In this document: piece after piece, positions 1-9,535 of the stretch | Layout: each line of letters begins with the position of its first letter | Numbering within the stretch: the stretch's first letter is position 1 | NCBI RefSeq assembly: GCF_000003605.2 | Contig: NW_003124893.1 | Span: 1,017,988 to 1,045,611, forward strand | Length of the DNA: 27,624 nucleotides | Direction: 5' to 3' | From: Saccoglossus kowalevskii | Taxonomy: Eukaryota > Hemichordata > Enteropneusta > Harrimaniidae | Position numbers and translations under genes: made by a program | The notes under the pieces: model-generated | Database searches by the model: none | What the model saw: only the letters and a program-made list of their open reading frames with translations | What the model was told of the DNA's origin: nothing

Positions 1-531
1 CATGCCTGATGGTCGTCGTTGGTCTCAATGGATTTATTGCTGGATACAAGATAGGTATATTGACTACAATTGAAAAGCGATATAATCTAAATAGTGCCCA
101 GCTTGGTACCATTAGCAGTATGTACCAAGTGGGCCCACCTGTCACTATGTTGTTCTGTGGTTATCTCTGTGGGCGACCCAACGCTCATCGACCAAGATGG
201 ATTTCAGTTGGAACCTTGGTAGTTGCGGCAGGATTATTTATATCTATACTGCCACATTTAACCCTCGGTCCGTATGAATACATACACGAAACAGTGACTG
301 AACAAATAATAAATATACATCTATGTTCCAACAACAGTGGAAATGATTTAGCCAATGAAACAACCAGTTCAACATCAGAAGATACAGTTAATGTTCAACA
401 AAGTTATGTAGCATATTTATATTTTGTGTTTGGTGCATTGATGACGGGGGCTGGATATAGTCCTATATCAATACTTGGAAACTCATTTATAGATGATTTT
501 GCCAAGCACACTACATCAGCCTTATATCTAG
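1..531 (+). CDS. OATP copy A, coding exon 1 (5' truncated by window)
   Basis: Reads in the frame of base 3 and corresponds to residues 60-233 of copy B plus one base of the next codon. It carries the first four membrane segments: the end of TM1 (VVVGLNGFIAGYKIGIL), TM2 around the QVGPPVTMLFCGY stretch, TM3 (TLVVAAGLFISILPHL) and TM4 (YLYFVFGALMTGAGYS). The TM3-TM4 loop has a potential N-glycosylation site (N-E-T). The donor G|GTAAGT at 532 is consensus, leaving phase 1. Compared with copy B it has one extra Asn and one extra residue near SPIS/SPT, and is otherwise about 97 percent identical at the nucleotide level by hand count. The reading runs on into the intron to a stop at 566, which is read-through, not the gene end. 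Confidence 0.9.
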
Positions 532-3500
532 GTAAGTTTAATTTTTGTAATTTTAACAGCCTTTGAGTTGTTGATCTGACCAAAGCGCACGGGAAATATT
601 ATTGTGCAATATGGAGATAAGTAATTAATTTACAGAGGTGATTATTAGTATGTTCCATGTGCAATTTACACCATATGGTTACCTATGTCATACTAGTCAT
701 TTCTAGACATACTGTCTCCGTTTGGGGTGTTATTTGATCACTGTAACATTGAAATTTCTACCACCAAGTTAATTAATCCAACAATTGCTATTTAATATGA
801 ACGAGTCTAGGGGGTTCCACCTGTAATCCAGACAGGGCACTGATTACAGTAATGTGACATTCCCAGTGATATTCTGAGTGGGTTATTGAGCTGGGTTCAT
901 ATAATTCTACTAGTGTCTTGTCTGATTGATAGTTTATCCGCTTTGCTACAGCGCAAAATGTTGTATTCACCATGGGGTGAATTAGGTTATATCATAGGTG
1001 AAGACACAAACGTGCGCTTGCTTTTCCATTCTTTGCCATTAGATCAATTTGTCATTCGCCCCATATTCACATGTGGTATTATTTAGAATTTGTCTACAAC
1101 TTCAATCAAATTTTACTCCAGTGTTTTACTCCGTTGGACCAGAAATAAAAACTAGCCAGATTTACTGGCGTTACTACATGCAAATTATTTGGTTAGAACA
1201 ATAAATTATACTGTATTCATCCCCCACAGATAATGGGGCATTATTCCAGGAAAATTATTTGATCAAAACAGTAAATTACACTGTATTCATCACCACAGAC
1301 AATGGGGCATTATTCCAGAAAAAATATGTGGTCAAAACAGTAAATTACACTGTAATCATCTCGTATTACCGTTCAAACACTAGATTATGGGCGAGTCGAA
1401 ATAAAGTGCGAAACCCCAGTTTTCCCCCATAAGCGACTTCACAGAGGTCATATAGATGAAGGCAAAATGGTCTGTGGTGTTGCAAATATCTATCAATCCT
1501 GGAAACATCTTCAGAATGAAACTATGGTGCGTCTCCTCTATGCGATGGAATACATAGCAATCTGGACCTCTCTAGAATTGAAAGAATCAAGCCTAACATC
1601 ACCACTGTTATTCAGTCTATGTTTTGACTCCATTGTCATCAAGTTGAAGTGGCTGCTTGTTTCCCACTACGATGTGTTCAATTGTCACAGTGTGTAAGGC
1701 CTGCTTATCGGTAATGAGAGGGCACCCACAGAACTCACACTGGACAGGAGTATGGGACTGCTAGTACGGGGTTGACAAGATAATATTACTGGAAATGAAA
1801 TACACATAGACCAAAATATCGAGTTAAAGCTCCTGGCTTTAATACCTCTCAAAATAATTACAAGAAATAAAGCACAGAAAATTACAATGAATAGTCACTA
1901 AAATAGAAGATTGCTTAGGGAAGTGTGCATTGGTGATAACTGACAGTTCCAGTATGTGGAAATGGATGACAGTCAATGGCTTCTGCAACACAACAACTAA
2001 TAAATAAATACAGGAGTCTTGCTTGCAGAGAAATACTGTTATTCTGGAGGGTGCCACTAAAAGCAGGGATCGCCAGGCAGCTCAAACAGTCCCACAGAAT
2101 TTTGGTTGTACCCTGTATAACTTGTCTCACAATAGCAGCAACACACAGGATACTAAATTCCAGATTCAGTGACACCACCTGGGTTTCCACATAAGCCAGT
2201 CAGAATGTGATCTTGCTAGCAGCTGTGTCACGTAGGAAACTCGGGAGATCGTAAACTTCTTTTGTTATTCAAATAATAGCACATCTGGTAGATTCAAATT
2301 CCTCTTTCAAAGTTGTAAACACCTTTTGTTATGTAAATCTCAAGCACACCTGGTAGATTCAAACTGTTCATTCAGAGTTGACAACAAGTATGACCTGTCA
2401 ATCAAATTTATGACAGTTATCACACGGCAATGCACACAGATTTTTCCCATGATTCTATGCACACTTCTATTTGCAGGGTCTAAGACAATATGTCAAAAAC
2501 ATAAAATAAAAGATGCTGACATCATATTTTGAATTAGACATGTTTGATCACAATCAGTAATGTAACGACATCAAGCCGATACTGCCAGGCCCAAATACAG
2601 TTTCACCCAGAGTGGGTGTAGCCGCAAGTCGGCGCCAGCGAGATTCGAAAGCCAACTGTTCAGTCAACATCCAATCAGTTAGCCGATTCGCTAGGAAATT
2701 TGCAAATTGGCTGCCCCAAAACTGCTGCTGTAAAAGTGTCGACAGTATTCAGTGTGTACTACTATTCTACATTAAAGACAACTGCAGGGTACCGACTTAC
2801 TTATAAAACGCCCACATGTCCTAATCATTGAGTAACCTATAAATAGAGCTGTGTATTTTGGATCAATGACGTTCGAACGTATATGTCGCCGGAATACTGA
2901 AAATTGTTGTCGCTGAATATTTTTTTTAGATAAGAGTCTGACATTCACTGGTTTCTATGGTGTGATCAATTATTCATACCACACATTTTGCTCGGTGACA
3001 TGCCATGATAAAGGTCGTATATTATTATTGATATGAAATCGAACATTGTGAAATTCTTTCAAAAAAATGATTAATAATTTAGTAGTAGATTAGTAGTGCA
3101 AAATTCTAATTCGTTTCAGACTGCTTGTTCGATTTTTTAAAATTGCGATTGACACCTTTCAAATAAGCGTTTTTTAAAGTGCAATACCCTGAACACATTG
3201 TAAAATATAGATAATCACAGCAATTTTGCCAAAGCATTATACAGGCGATGTATTATACTGTACATACTCAATAAATCACAACGCGCACATTCATGCACAA
3301 TAGCAATCAATAAAAGGTGGTTATTCTTATTTGCATTTATAATTAAGGTACAGATGTAGGTTGGTGGGCACTTGGGAGTAACATTTCTTTTTTGCTTTTT
3401 ATTATCAAAACAGTCTTGGCTATGACTGTTAACATTTTGTAGAATTGTGAATATTGGAACATACACAAAAATGATTTTAAAAAATATATAACAGGTGCAA

Positions 3501-4327
3501 ACATTCTGTTTTGAATGCTCAGCAAGATTTAGCAATGCTGTACATAAATAATAAAAAGAAAACATGGTAAAAAAAGGAAATGACGGGATCTCCATATTAT
3601 GCACTATATTTAACTTTTAACAAAACGATAATACATTTAAATTTGGAACTGTTACATTCATTTTAATTATGAGCATTAGCAAACTTCTTACTGAGTGAAT
3701 GGTTATGCAAATTAGCAATTATCTCAGCTTCTTTTTTAGAGCACATCCCAGAACTTTAAAAAAATAGCTCCTAGAAGCTTTGACCTATTGTTTTGAAATT
3801 TTCACAAATGATTGACAATGTGTTCATCTTCAAAACGCTGTCGGGGTATTGTTTATGGTTGAACAGTGTTACAACAATCGTACAGACTACTAGCCTGGGT
3901 ATTAATTTATGCATACACTTAAAGTAGTGAAATTTGAGCTGCTGCCCTGCAAAATTGACAACTGTTAGACAGTTTTCAAGACGGCACTTTCTTCATAGTA
4001 AACAGATGTACCGATAGACGAATTTTGACAGGAAAGAGAAGCATGGATTAGAAGCTATTTTTTTTAATCACTTTTCACCAAAAAAGCACATTTTTGTGCA
4101 CACTACAGTGTTCATAAATACAAAATTTTAAAATTCATACAATAAGCTTTCCGGAAATATATAGTTTTGTGGACAAGTGAGGTAATCTTGGTTTCCTAAT
4201 TAACTAAATTAAAATACCTGTCAGGTAAACTGCATCTCTACCTTAAATCACAGAGAAATTTGTTTCACCATTCAATTGAAAAATATACGAGTTATGCTGC
4301 CTCATCTTTTATTTCTAATTTCTCCAG
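532..4327 (+). other. Intron 1 of copy A (3796 nt)
   Basis: Phase 1 intron with GTAAGT donor and pyrimidine-rich CTCCAG acceptor. It contains a three-unit minisatellite (1185-1362), a possible GATA-finger fossil near 1440-1500, and blocks clearly homologous to copy B intron 1: 1430-1480 to 16000-16050, 2555-2700 to 16345-16470, and 3178-3290 to 16553-16695. Several AT-rich open frames, for example 3215-3604 on the minus strand, look like chance. Bases 3300-4250 hold nothing I recognise. Confidence 0.85.
1185..1362. repeat. Minisatellite, about 69-70 bp unit, 2.6 copies
   Basis: Units start near 1185, 1255 and 1325. Shared words are AAAACAGTAAATTACACTGT, CATCACCACAGA and AATGGGGCATTATTCCAG. 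The last unit is truncated after about 38 bases. The array lies in copy A intron 1. I see no equivalent array in copy B intron 1, so it is either a gain in A or a loss in B. Confidence 0.85.
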
Positions 4328-4657
4328 GACTTGTCAATATGATGTGGGGATTTGGGCCTATTATTGGTTTGGTGGCTGCCGGGGCCAGTGCATATGTGTA
4401 CATTGATATTAACAGGAACAATATGGATACTGCAGACTTGAAACCAATGACATCGTCATGGCTTGGTGCTTGGTGGCTGGGAATTGTCATTGTAATTCCA
4501 TTCATGGTCCTCGTGGCATTTCCGTTCTTCATGATACCGAAACATTTGACCAGAAATTGTGAAGTCCGTCGGTATCAAATTACCAACAAGAATAACAAAG
4601 AGAGACGAGAAAAGAAATCAATTCCATCAGTACAGGCATTTATGACGACGTTAAAGG
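4328..4657 (+). CDS. OATP copy A, coding exon 2 (TM5-TM6, OATP signature)
   Basis: 330 nt, phase 1 to phase 1; joins exon 1 through a Gly codon (G|GA). Encodes TM5 (NMMWGFGPIIGLVAAGAS), the short extracellular piece YVYIDINRNNMDTADLK, then the family signature around S-W-L-G-A-W-W-L-G and TM6 (IVIVIPFMVLVAFPFFMIP). The OATP signature is usually D-x-R-W-[IV]-G-A-W-W-x-G; here the Arg is Ser and the next aliphatic residue is Leu, in both copies. The exon ends in a basic cytosolic loop (NKNNKERREKK). Donor G|GTAAGT at 4658. Residues read before 4328 belong to the intron. Confidence 0.92.
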
Positions 4658-5681
4658 GTAAGTAGTGTTTCACTGACTATTAATATACTAACACATCATC
4701 ATCTCTACTTGTTTTGTGTATATAGTGTCATTTTATTGCATTCACTTCCATTTTGATAAAAATATTGGTGTAATAATTAGTAACAATTATATTTATATAG
4801 AAGTGTAATGATAATGGGAATCCCAGTGAAGCTATGACCTAAATTGCTAGAATAAAGTCAATCAATGTGAATGTCTGTCTCTAATGCCAGAATGTAGTTT
4901 ACCTTGAGGTTGAAATCATGATGGTCATAGGTTTTGTCCGGATACTTGTATGTTAAGAGCATCTTTTGGGTAGACTTCCTAAAAGCTCACCTCTCTTGCA
5001 ATTGGATAGCCACTCTCATTCTCACAGTAGAAATAACAAACCTAACCATAGATCGTTGAACAAGAGTCATAAAAACAAATTTACAGGACACAAAACAAAC
5101 GACTGACATCAATCGATAAAACAAACAACAAGAACAAAACAATTTACAGACAGTTCCATACACAGCATAGTCAAATCAGTAAAAAATATATTTATGGCCC
5201 ATACTGAGAAGACGCACTCGATATAACACATATGAAATAACCCAAAGGCAAAACACACAATTCCCGTGTGAAGATGTCGGTTTGTGGTGTCTATGTTATG
5301 ACAACTTTCTTTCACGTTACACCTACTAAGTGACGACCCTCACTATATTCAAAATATACATATTAATATTTAATTGAATTTAAGTCAAGTTATACCATAC
5401 CTACCCTCCTTTATTTGACATAAACACAGCGAACATTTCTGTGTTAAATCACAGGATATTCCACTTTTATTTAATTGAGCTTGAATTTTTTCTACACTAC
5501 AAATGTGTTCATAATATAATATACACTATGCAGACTGAGTATAAACACTTTTTAAGCTTGTCCACTTTAAAACCACTTGAACATTTTAAATGTTTTATTC
5601 TCAGTCTCCAAATTACGGAACAATTTAAATCAAATATTCAGATAGGTATACATTGGTAAATAATGATTTATTTTCCTGTAG
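4658..5681 (+). other. Intron 2 of copy A (1024 nt)
   Basis: Phase 1 intron, GTAAGT to CCTGTAG. Alignable with copy B intron 2 at its start (4658-4960), in the middle (about 5270-5460 to 21485-21725) and at its end. It lacks the roughly 3 kb of inserted material found in copy B, so it probably approximates the ancestral length. No gene is seen inside. Confidence 0.85.
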
Positions 5682-5846
5682 ATGTTTTGCAAACGTTGTA
5701 CAATCTGATGATGAATCCACAGTTTATGCTGGTTACAGTGGTATTTGCAATTGACTTAGGGATAGGCATCGCCCTGGGGGCTTTTACACCTAAATTCATC
5801 CAAGAAGAATTCTACATGACACCATTGGTTGCAAATCTGACTGCAG
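5682..5846 (+). CDS. OATP copy A, coding exon 3 (TM7)
   Basis: 165 nt, phase 1 in and out. The first codon is completed as Asp (G|AT), giving L-K-D-V-L-Q-T-L-Y-N-L, the usual OATP run from the cytosolic loop into TM7. It then reads MMNPQFMLVTVVFAIDLGIG and ends with FTPKFIQEEFYMTPLVANLT, the conserved loop into TM8. Acceptor TTTCCTGTAG, donor GTAAGT at 5847. Differs from copy B by about ten bases, several in the glycine-rich part of TM7. Confidence 0.92.
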
Positions 5847-6163
5847 GTAAGTAAATATTATGACTTTTAATGTAAAGTATTGATCAAAACACACTGAATG
5901 TCAATCTATGTTGAGGAAGACCAGAAATGAGCAAAATGGTGAAAATTCTTGCTATGAATTTATTTTGCAAATACCGCGGAATTGTTCCCTATTTAGAATT
6001 ACCATCTCCTAATATGGTATGATGCAGTTACCCCATGCAATATCGATAAATGGTATTATGTAACTTATGGCGATGTGGATACATAATAATATACATTATA
6101 TTAATATTAACAACACTTTTTATGATCTATACCAACATTAACATTTGTTTCTTCTCTATGTAG
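5847..6163 (+). other. Intron 3 of copy A (317 nt)
   Basis: Phase 1 intron, GTAAGT to TATGTAG. Shares with copy B the block around GAAATGAGCAAAATGGTGAA and the block around CCTAATATGGTATGATGCAG. It lacks the roughly 290-nt segment present near 25290-25540 in copy B. Confidence 0.85.
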
Positions 6164-6341
6164 GAATAGGATTGGGGATAGCATACGGCATTGGAGCATG
6201 TTTAGGTGGTTATATTATTAAATGGTTCAAAATAATACAAGAAGATGCGTTGACAAAGTTTATGATGATTGCAATAGGTGTATCCGGCATATTAAGTTTG
6301 GCATATTTGTTTGGTTGCAGTGGTGTAACAAACAACAAAGG
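6164..6341 (+). CDS. OATP copy A, coding exon 4 (TM8-TM9), with uncertain 3' end
   Basis: Starts after TATGTAG, completing a Gly codon. Encodes TM8 (GIGLGIAYGIGACLGGYIIK), a cytosolic turn, and TM9 (MMIAIGVSGILSLAYLFGC) followed by SGVTNNKG. The end given uses the donor AAAGG|GTATGC at 6342, which gives phase 2 and joins in frame to exon 5 as Gly-Ile-Asn-Asp-Gln. The copy B donor (GTAAGT, eight codons downstream) is absent here: sequence diverges after 6357, and without splicing at 6342 the frame runs to TAA at 6364-6366. If GTATGC is not used, the protein would end at about 450 residues, after TM9. Confidence 0.75.
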
Positions 6342-6691
6342 GTATGCTGAACGAATTCAAAAATAACAAGGAAATAACAAGGATGAAGTTTGACCTGGAC
6401 GCGATTTGCACTAATCACCGCCGGTGACTCCATCGATACCTTCCAATCACCTAAAAATACCAAATTAAAGCTTGGTAACACGTTGATTTCGAAACAATCA
6501 AAATCGCCATCTTTGTTTATATGAGACCAATACATCTCGTGCTTGTGTGGCGCGTACCGCCGTTTAAATTGTATACATGGCTGACACACCTTTCAAAAAA
6601 GGGTGAATATATAGTTTCTAATAAATGTATGTAAGTACACACATATTTAATAAATACATGTATTTCAGTATTTTGTCATTGTTTACTTTAG
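6342..6691 (+). other. Intron 4 of copy A, with an A-specific segment
   Basis: 350 nt if the 6342 donor is used, against 117 nt in copy B. Bases of about 6358-6571 have no match in copy B intron 4; similarity resumes near TATACATGGCTGACAC. The A-specific segment begins with an imperfect tandem AATAACAAGGA doublet (6362-6383) and contains a short palindrome CACCGCCGGTG at 6417-6427. No clear terminal inverted repeats are seen, so its mechanism of arrival is unknown. Confidence 0.7.
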
Positions 6692-6833
6692 AATAAACGA
6701 TCAAAGTTGGACTATGGCCTGCATAGCGAGTTGTCATTGTCAATATGACCTGTATCAGCCTGTGTGTGGTTCTGATGATGTGACTTATAAATCGCCTTGT
6801 TATGCGGGATGTACACAAATGAATGACAATATG
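6692..6833 (+). CDS. OATP copy A, coding exon 5 (Kazal-like loop)
   Basis: 142 nt, enters in phase 2, leaves in phase 0. Encodes the cysteine-rich extracellular loop between TM9 and TM10 that defines OATPs: SWTMACIASCHC, then LYQPVCGSDDVTYKSPCYAG and C. In this family the loop is Kazal-like and its cysteines are disulfide-bonded and needed for surface expression. Acceptor TACTTTAG, donor ATG|GTAAGA at 6834. Copy A has Tyr where copy B has the more usual His in SPC-x-AGC, and one extra Asn near the 3' end (QMNDNM against QYDNM). Confidence 0.92.
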
Positions 6834-7572
6834 GTAAGAAGAATCATTGTTTAACAAATAATTGAGTGTGAGTCGTATATGAAAGTCAGAATCACATACA
6901 ATTCCGGATTTTTTTTTATTCAGTACCCAATTCGTTTATTTTTATTGAATGTTTGATGCATTCAATCGAACATTCTTAAAAATAGCGATGACACAAAACA
7001 CAAAGGTTTTGTGTGAATTTTATTGTTTTTTTTTTATTTCAAGTTGTTAAATGTGTATGTTTTTTTATAGCCAATATATTGCATTGTCTGATCAACTGGT
7101 CACAAAAGCTGATAACATAAGTACAAATACGTAAAACAATGTAGTGTGTGTATTCTGTCGCAGTGTGAATATCAAGATATGTGCTAAGGTACACAACATT
7201 ACTGTAGAGGAATAATCTTGTATGTTACTGTAGAAAAAACATCGTGTAGGATATGAACAGTAAAATCCACTATTGACAATGTAGAGCTTAACGTTTAACA
7301 ATCAAATACGTCTTCTCAAAGTGCACAATTATGTTATTATGCATATTTGTATTTGTAAAATAACAGAAGGCAGTGACAATAATTAGTATTTTAAAAGTGA
7401 ATCTTAACAACGCAATCTCATTTTTTGTGTGGACATTAGTACGATGGTACTGGTAATTGGTGTTTGCCCACAGTATATACGCTTTCGAAGTGTGTAGTAA
7501 ATGAATGTGCATATATCATTATAAAACACACAACGAACCGTACAGATAATACAAATTTATTTTGATTTACAG
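6834..7572 (+). other. Intron 5 of copy A (739 nt)
   Basis: Phase 0 intron, GTAAGA to TTTACAG. Alignable in blocks with copy B intron 5, notably the last 45 bases around AACGAACCGTACAGATAATA. AT-rich, no internal gene seen. Confidence 0.85.
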
Positions 7573-7766
7573 ACATTCGCTGATTGTCGCTGCATTCAAT
7601 CAAACGAATCTACGGTAAATGGAACGTTCCAGATACCAATGGCTACAGAGGGCGCATGTCAACGCAGCAGATCGTGTTCGTACTTTATTCCGTATGTTAT
7701 TATGACGATTCTATATACTTTATCTTCCTCGATTCGGAATGTACCAACTGTACTCCTCACTATCAG
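7573..7766 (+). CDS. OATP copy A, coding exon 6 (end of cysteine-rich loop, TM10)
   Basis: 194 nt, phase 0 in, phase 2 out. The correct frame starts TFADCRCIQSNESTVNGT, with two potential N-glycosylation sites (NES, NGT), then GACQRSRSCSYF and TM10 (IPYVIMTILYTLSSS), then IRNVPTVLLTIR. This matches the OATP pattern C-x-C ... G-x-C ... C ... P ... R. The longer open frame at 7584-7874 is a different frame and is not the protein. Donor AG|GTAATA at 7767 completes an Arg codon with exon 7. The loop half differs strongly from copy B, the TM10 half hardly at all. Confidence 0.92.
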
Positions 7767-8028
7767 GTAATATTAAATAATGAGAAATTTACTGTGCTAG
7801 GTTGCAAACATTATATGGAAATGCGTGCACTATATCGTCAAAAAGTTGCATCACATACATCGGTGATGTCCTGACCAAGAATGAAATGGCATGTTATACG
7901 TGATAATAACCTGACACACAATTCTATATAATATATAGACGTCATAATTTATTCACTGATTTTGCGTTGTAGTTTTATAAGTTTCTCAAAAGTGTGAATT
8001 CTAGATGTCGGATTTCTATTGATTTCAG

Positions 8029-8093
8029 ATCTGTAAATAAAGAAGATAAGACCTTTGCATTAGCTATGCAATTTATTTTAACACGATTTATTG
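8029..8093 (+). CDS. OATP copy A, coding exon 7 (start of TM11)
   Basis: A 65-nt exon too short to stand out as an open frame. It reads R-S-V-N-K-E-D-K-T-F-A-L-A-M-Q-F-I-L-T-R then F-I, and a split Gly. This is the conserved OATP stretch R-s-V ... s-x-A-L-g-x-Q-F ... R-x-x-G leading into TM11. Acceptor GATTTCAG, donor ATTG|GTAAGT at 8094, phase 1. Flanking introns are 262 nt (7767-8028) and 250 nt (8094-8343) with no other content seen. Confidence 0.92.
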
Positions 8094-8343
8094 GTAAGTA
8101 TCGTAACTTCTCTTCACTTTCTATACAGAATGACAAACTCCATTTGTATCTGATTAGTTGAATAGGCAAAATGTTATCGTTTGTGTCGCTTAATATGATA
8201 TTTTATTGATTCGTGTTATGTCAGATGCAGGGGTTGTCGGACAGTGTTGTATTTTGTGGTTGGTGTTTGGTAAATTGTGCAAGTTAACATATCTATTTAC
8301 ACTACTTACTAATACTAATAATTCTTGTACATTGTATTAATAG

Positions 8344-8597
8344 GACCAGTTCCTTTCCCTATGTTATACGGATATGTAATTGACAACGCATGCGCACAGT
8401 GGAAAATGCTCCATGATACTACCGTACGAGGATACTGCATCAGTTACGATAATGACCTATTGAAATATTATATAGCTGGGTTGACCTTTGGTTTAAAGGG
8501 TTTCGCGTTTTTGTTATGCGGAATTCTTTACTTGACGTGGAAATACTGTCCTCGAATTTCCACAGGAGACGAAGGACAAATAATTACACATTTGTAA
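8344..8597 (+). CDS. OATP copy A, terminal coding exon 8 (TM11-TM12, C-terminus)
   Basis: Acceptor TATTAATAG; completes the Gly of G-P-V-P-F-P-M-L-Y-G, the conserved OATP motif before the extracellular I-D-x-A-C-x-x-W segment. TM12 follows (IAGLTFGLKGFAFLLCGILY), then a short cytosolic tail and TAA at 8595-8597. The protein ends I-T-H-L, whose T-x-L fits a class I PDZ ligand; some vertebrate OATPs end in a PDZ ligand such as KTKL. About 84 residues including the split Gly. The corresponding exon of copy B is outside the window. Confidence 0.92.
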
Positions 8598-8629
8598 ATG
8601 TATAGCAAATGTATTTTCATGGTTTTGCA

Positions 8630-9440
8630 GTTGGTGTGTGTTGGTGTATGTGTGTGTGTGTCCGTCTGTTCCACTATATCTCAAGAATCATGCATCAGAT
8701 TTTGATGAAATTTGGTGCATACATGCTCTGGGCCAATGCGCAGATTTGAATAGGTTTTGGTAAAAATCCATGCATATTAATTACATAATTTCCGTGATAA
8801 TTAGCTCATTTTAGCTGTTCCATGACTGTTCCAATGATATCTAGTGAACCACAGTTTTGATGTGCAAATTTCCGGCTTTCCACTGATATCTCAAATACTA
8901 ATCATCACATTTTAATGAAAATTGGTACCTATATGTCATATAGGACACTGCACAAACCTGGTAGTTTTTAGGGTAATATAAATTACCTATTTTGCATAGT
9001 ACTGATCTTCACCTGTAAATGAATTTTTACTATGCAGTGAGCCAATTAGTTTAGTTTTTCACCTAATTTATTCACCTAATTCGCATAATTTATCAACTTT
9101 CAACTTTCACACTGATATCTCAGTACTAATCATCACATTTCAATGAAACTTTGTACATTGACAATGTACAATATGATCTGTTTGGGGTTAAAATCTGTTC
9201 ATATTAATTCCCTAATTAGCATAATAATTCATAATGTTTTGGTTCTGATCACATTTCAATGAAACTTGATAAATAGATGGTCTGTTACATTTCGCAGATC
9301 TTATTAGTTTTACACTCAAATCTGTTCATTTTAATTGTCTGATTTGCATAATTAGTTTTCAGCGTTCCCATCAATATCTCAAGTACAAGTAATTTTCAAT
9401 TAATTTTTACTGTGCCTCTAATACTCTTAGCACACGGGAG
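8630..9440. repeat. Degenerate dispersed or tandem repeat just 3' of copy A
   Basis: A GT-rich run (8633-8662) leads into irregular copies of one theme: TATCTCAA-x-TACTAATCATCACATTT followed by AATGAAA and a TTGGTAC or TTTGTAC word. Copies begin near 8675, 8885, 9113 and, more worn, 9246 and 9369. Between them come words like CATATTAATTACATAATT or TTAATTCCCTAATTAGCAT. Spacing is roughly 130-230 bases. It may contain the 3' UTR of copy A, but no AATAAA is visible. A related style occurs in copy B intron 1 (17940-18610). Confidence 0.65.
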
Positions 9441-9483
9441 TTCATTCTAAGCTTTATTCGTTTTTAGTTTAGAATACATACAA

Positions 9484-9535
9484 ATAAGTAAGTCCGTAAG
9501 TAAATAAGTAAGTTAATAGGTAAGTAAGTAAGTAA
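9484..9535. repeat. Imperfect (AAGT)n microsatellite
   Basis: A tetranucleotide AAGT/TAAG run of about 50 bases with interruptions (TAAGTAAGT repeated, broken by CCG and TAATAGG). Confidence 0.85.

Larger units (their letters stand above)
1..8597 (+). other. Gene span: OATP/SLCO transporter, copy A (5' partial)
   Basis: This is a split gene for an organic anion transporting polypeptide, a 12-helix plasma-membrane transporter of the major facilitator superfamily. Eight coding exons are visible; the 5' end, including the start codon and about the first 59 residues, lies before the window. Splice phases are 1,1,1,2,0,2,1 between successive exons, identical to copy B. All introns have GT-AG ends if exon 4 uses the GTATGC donor at 6342. 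Exons are intact apart from that junction, so the copy may be functional or may be a new pseudogene. No canonical AATAAA lies close downstream of the stop. The subfamily (SLCO4-like or other) cannot be assigned by eye. Confidence 0.85.

Noticed and set aside
1185-1362. CRISPR-like array
   Set aside because: The roughly 70-bp units are direct tandem repeats without spacers, and the context is eukaryotic; it is a minisatellite.
3215-3604. 129-residue minus-strand frame in copy A intron 1
   Set aside because: AT-rich, low-complexity composition (runs of F, Y, I), no domain recognised, no conserved counterpart in copy B intron 1.
6260-6589. 109-residue minus-strand frame
   Set aside because: Runs across exon 4 antisense and the A-specific intron segment; no recognisable domain and no match in copy B.
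7584-7874. 96-residue open frame, with a twin at 26937-27227
   Set aside because: It overlaps exon 6 in the wrong frame and includes intron sequence. The true frame encodes the OATP loop and TM10 with proper splice sites.
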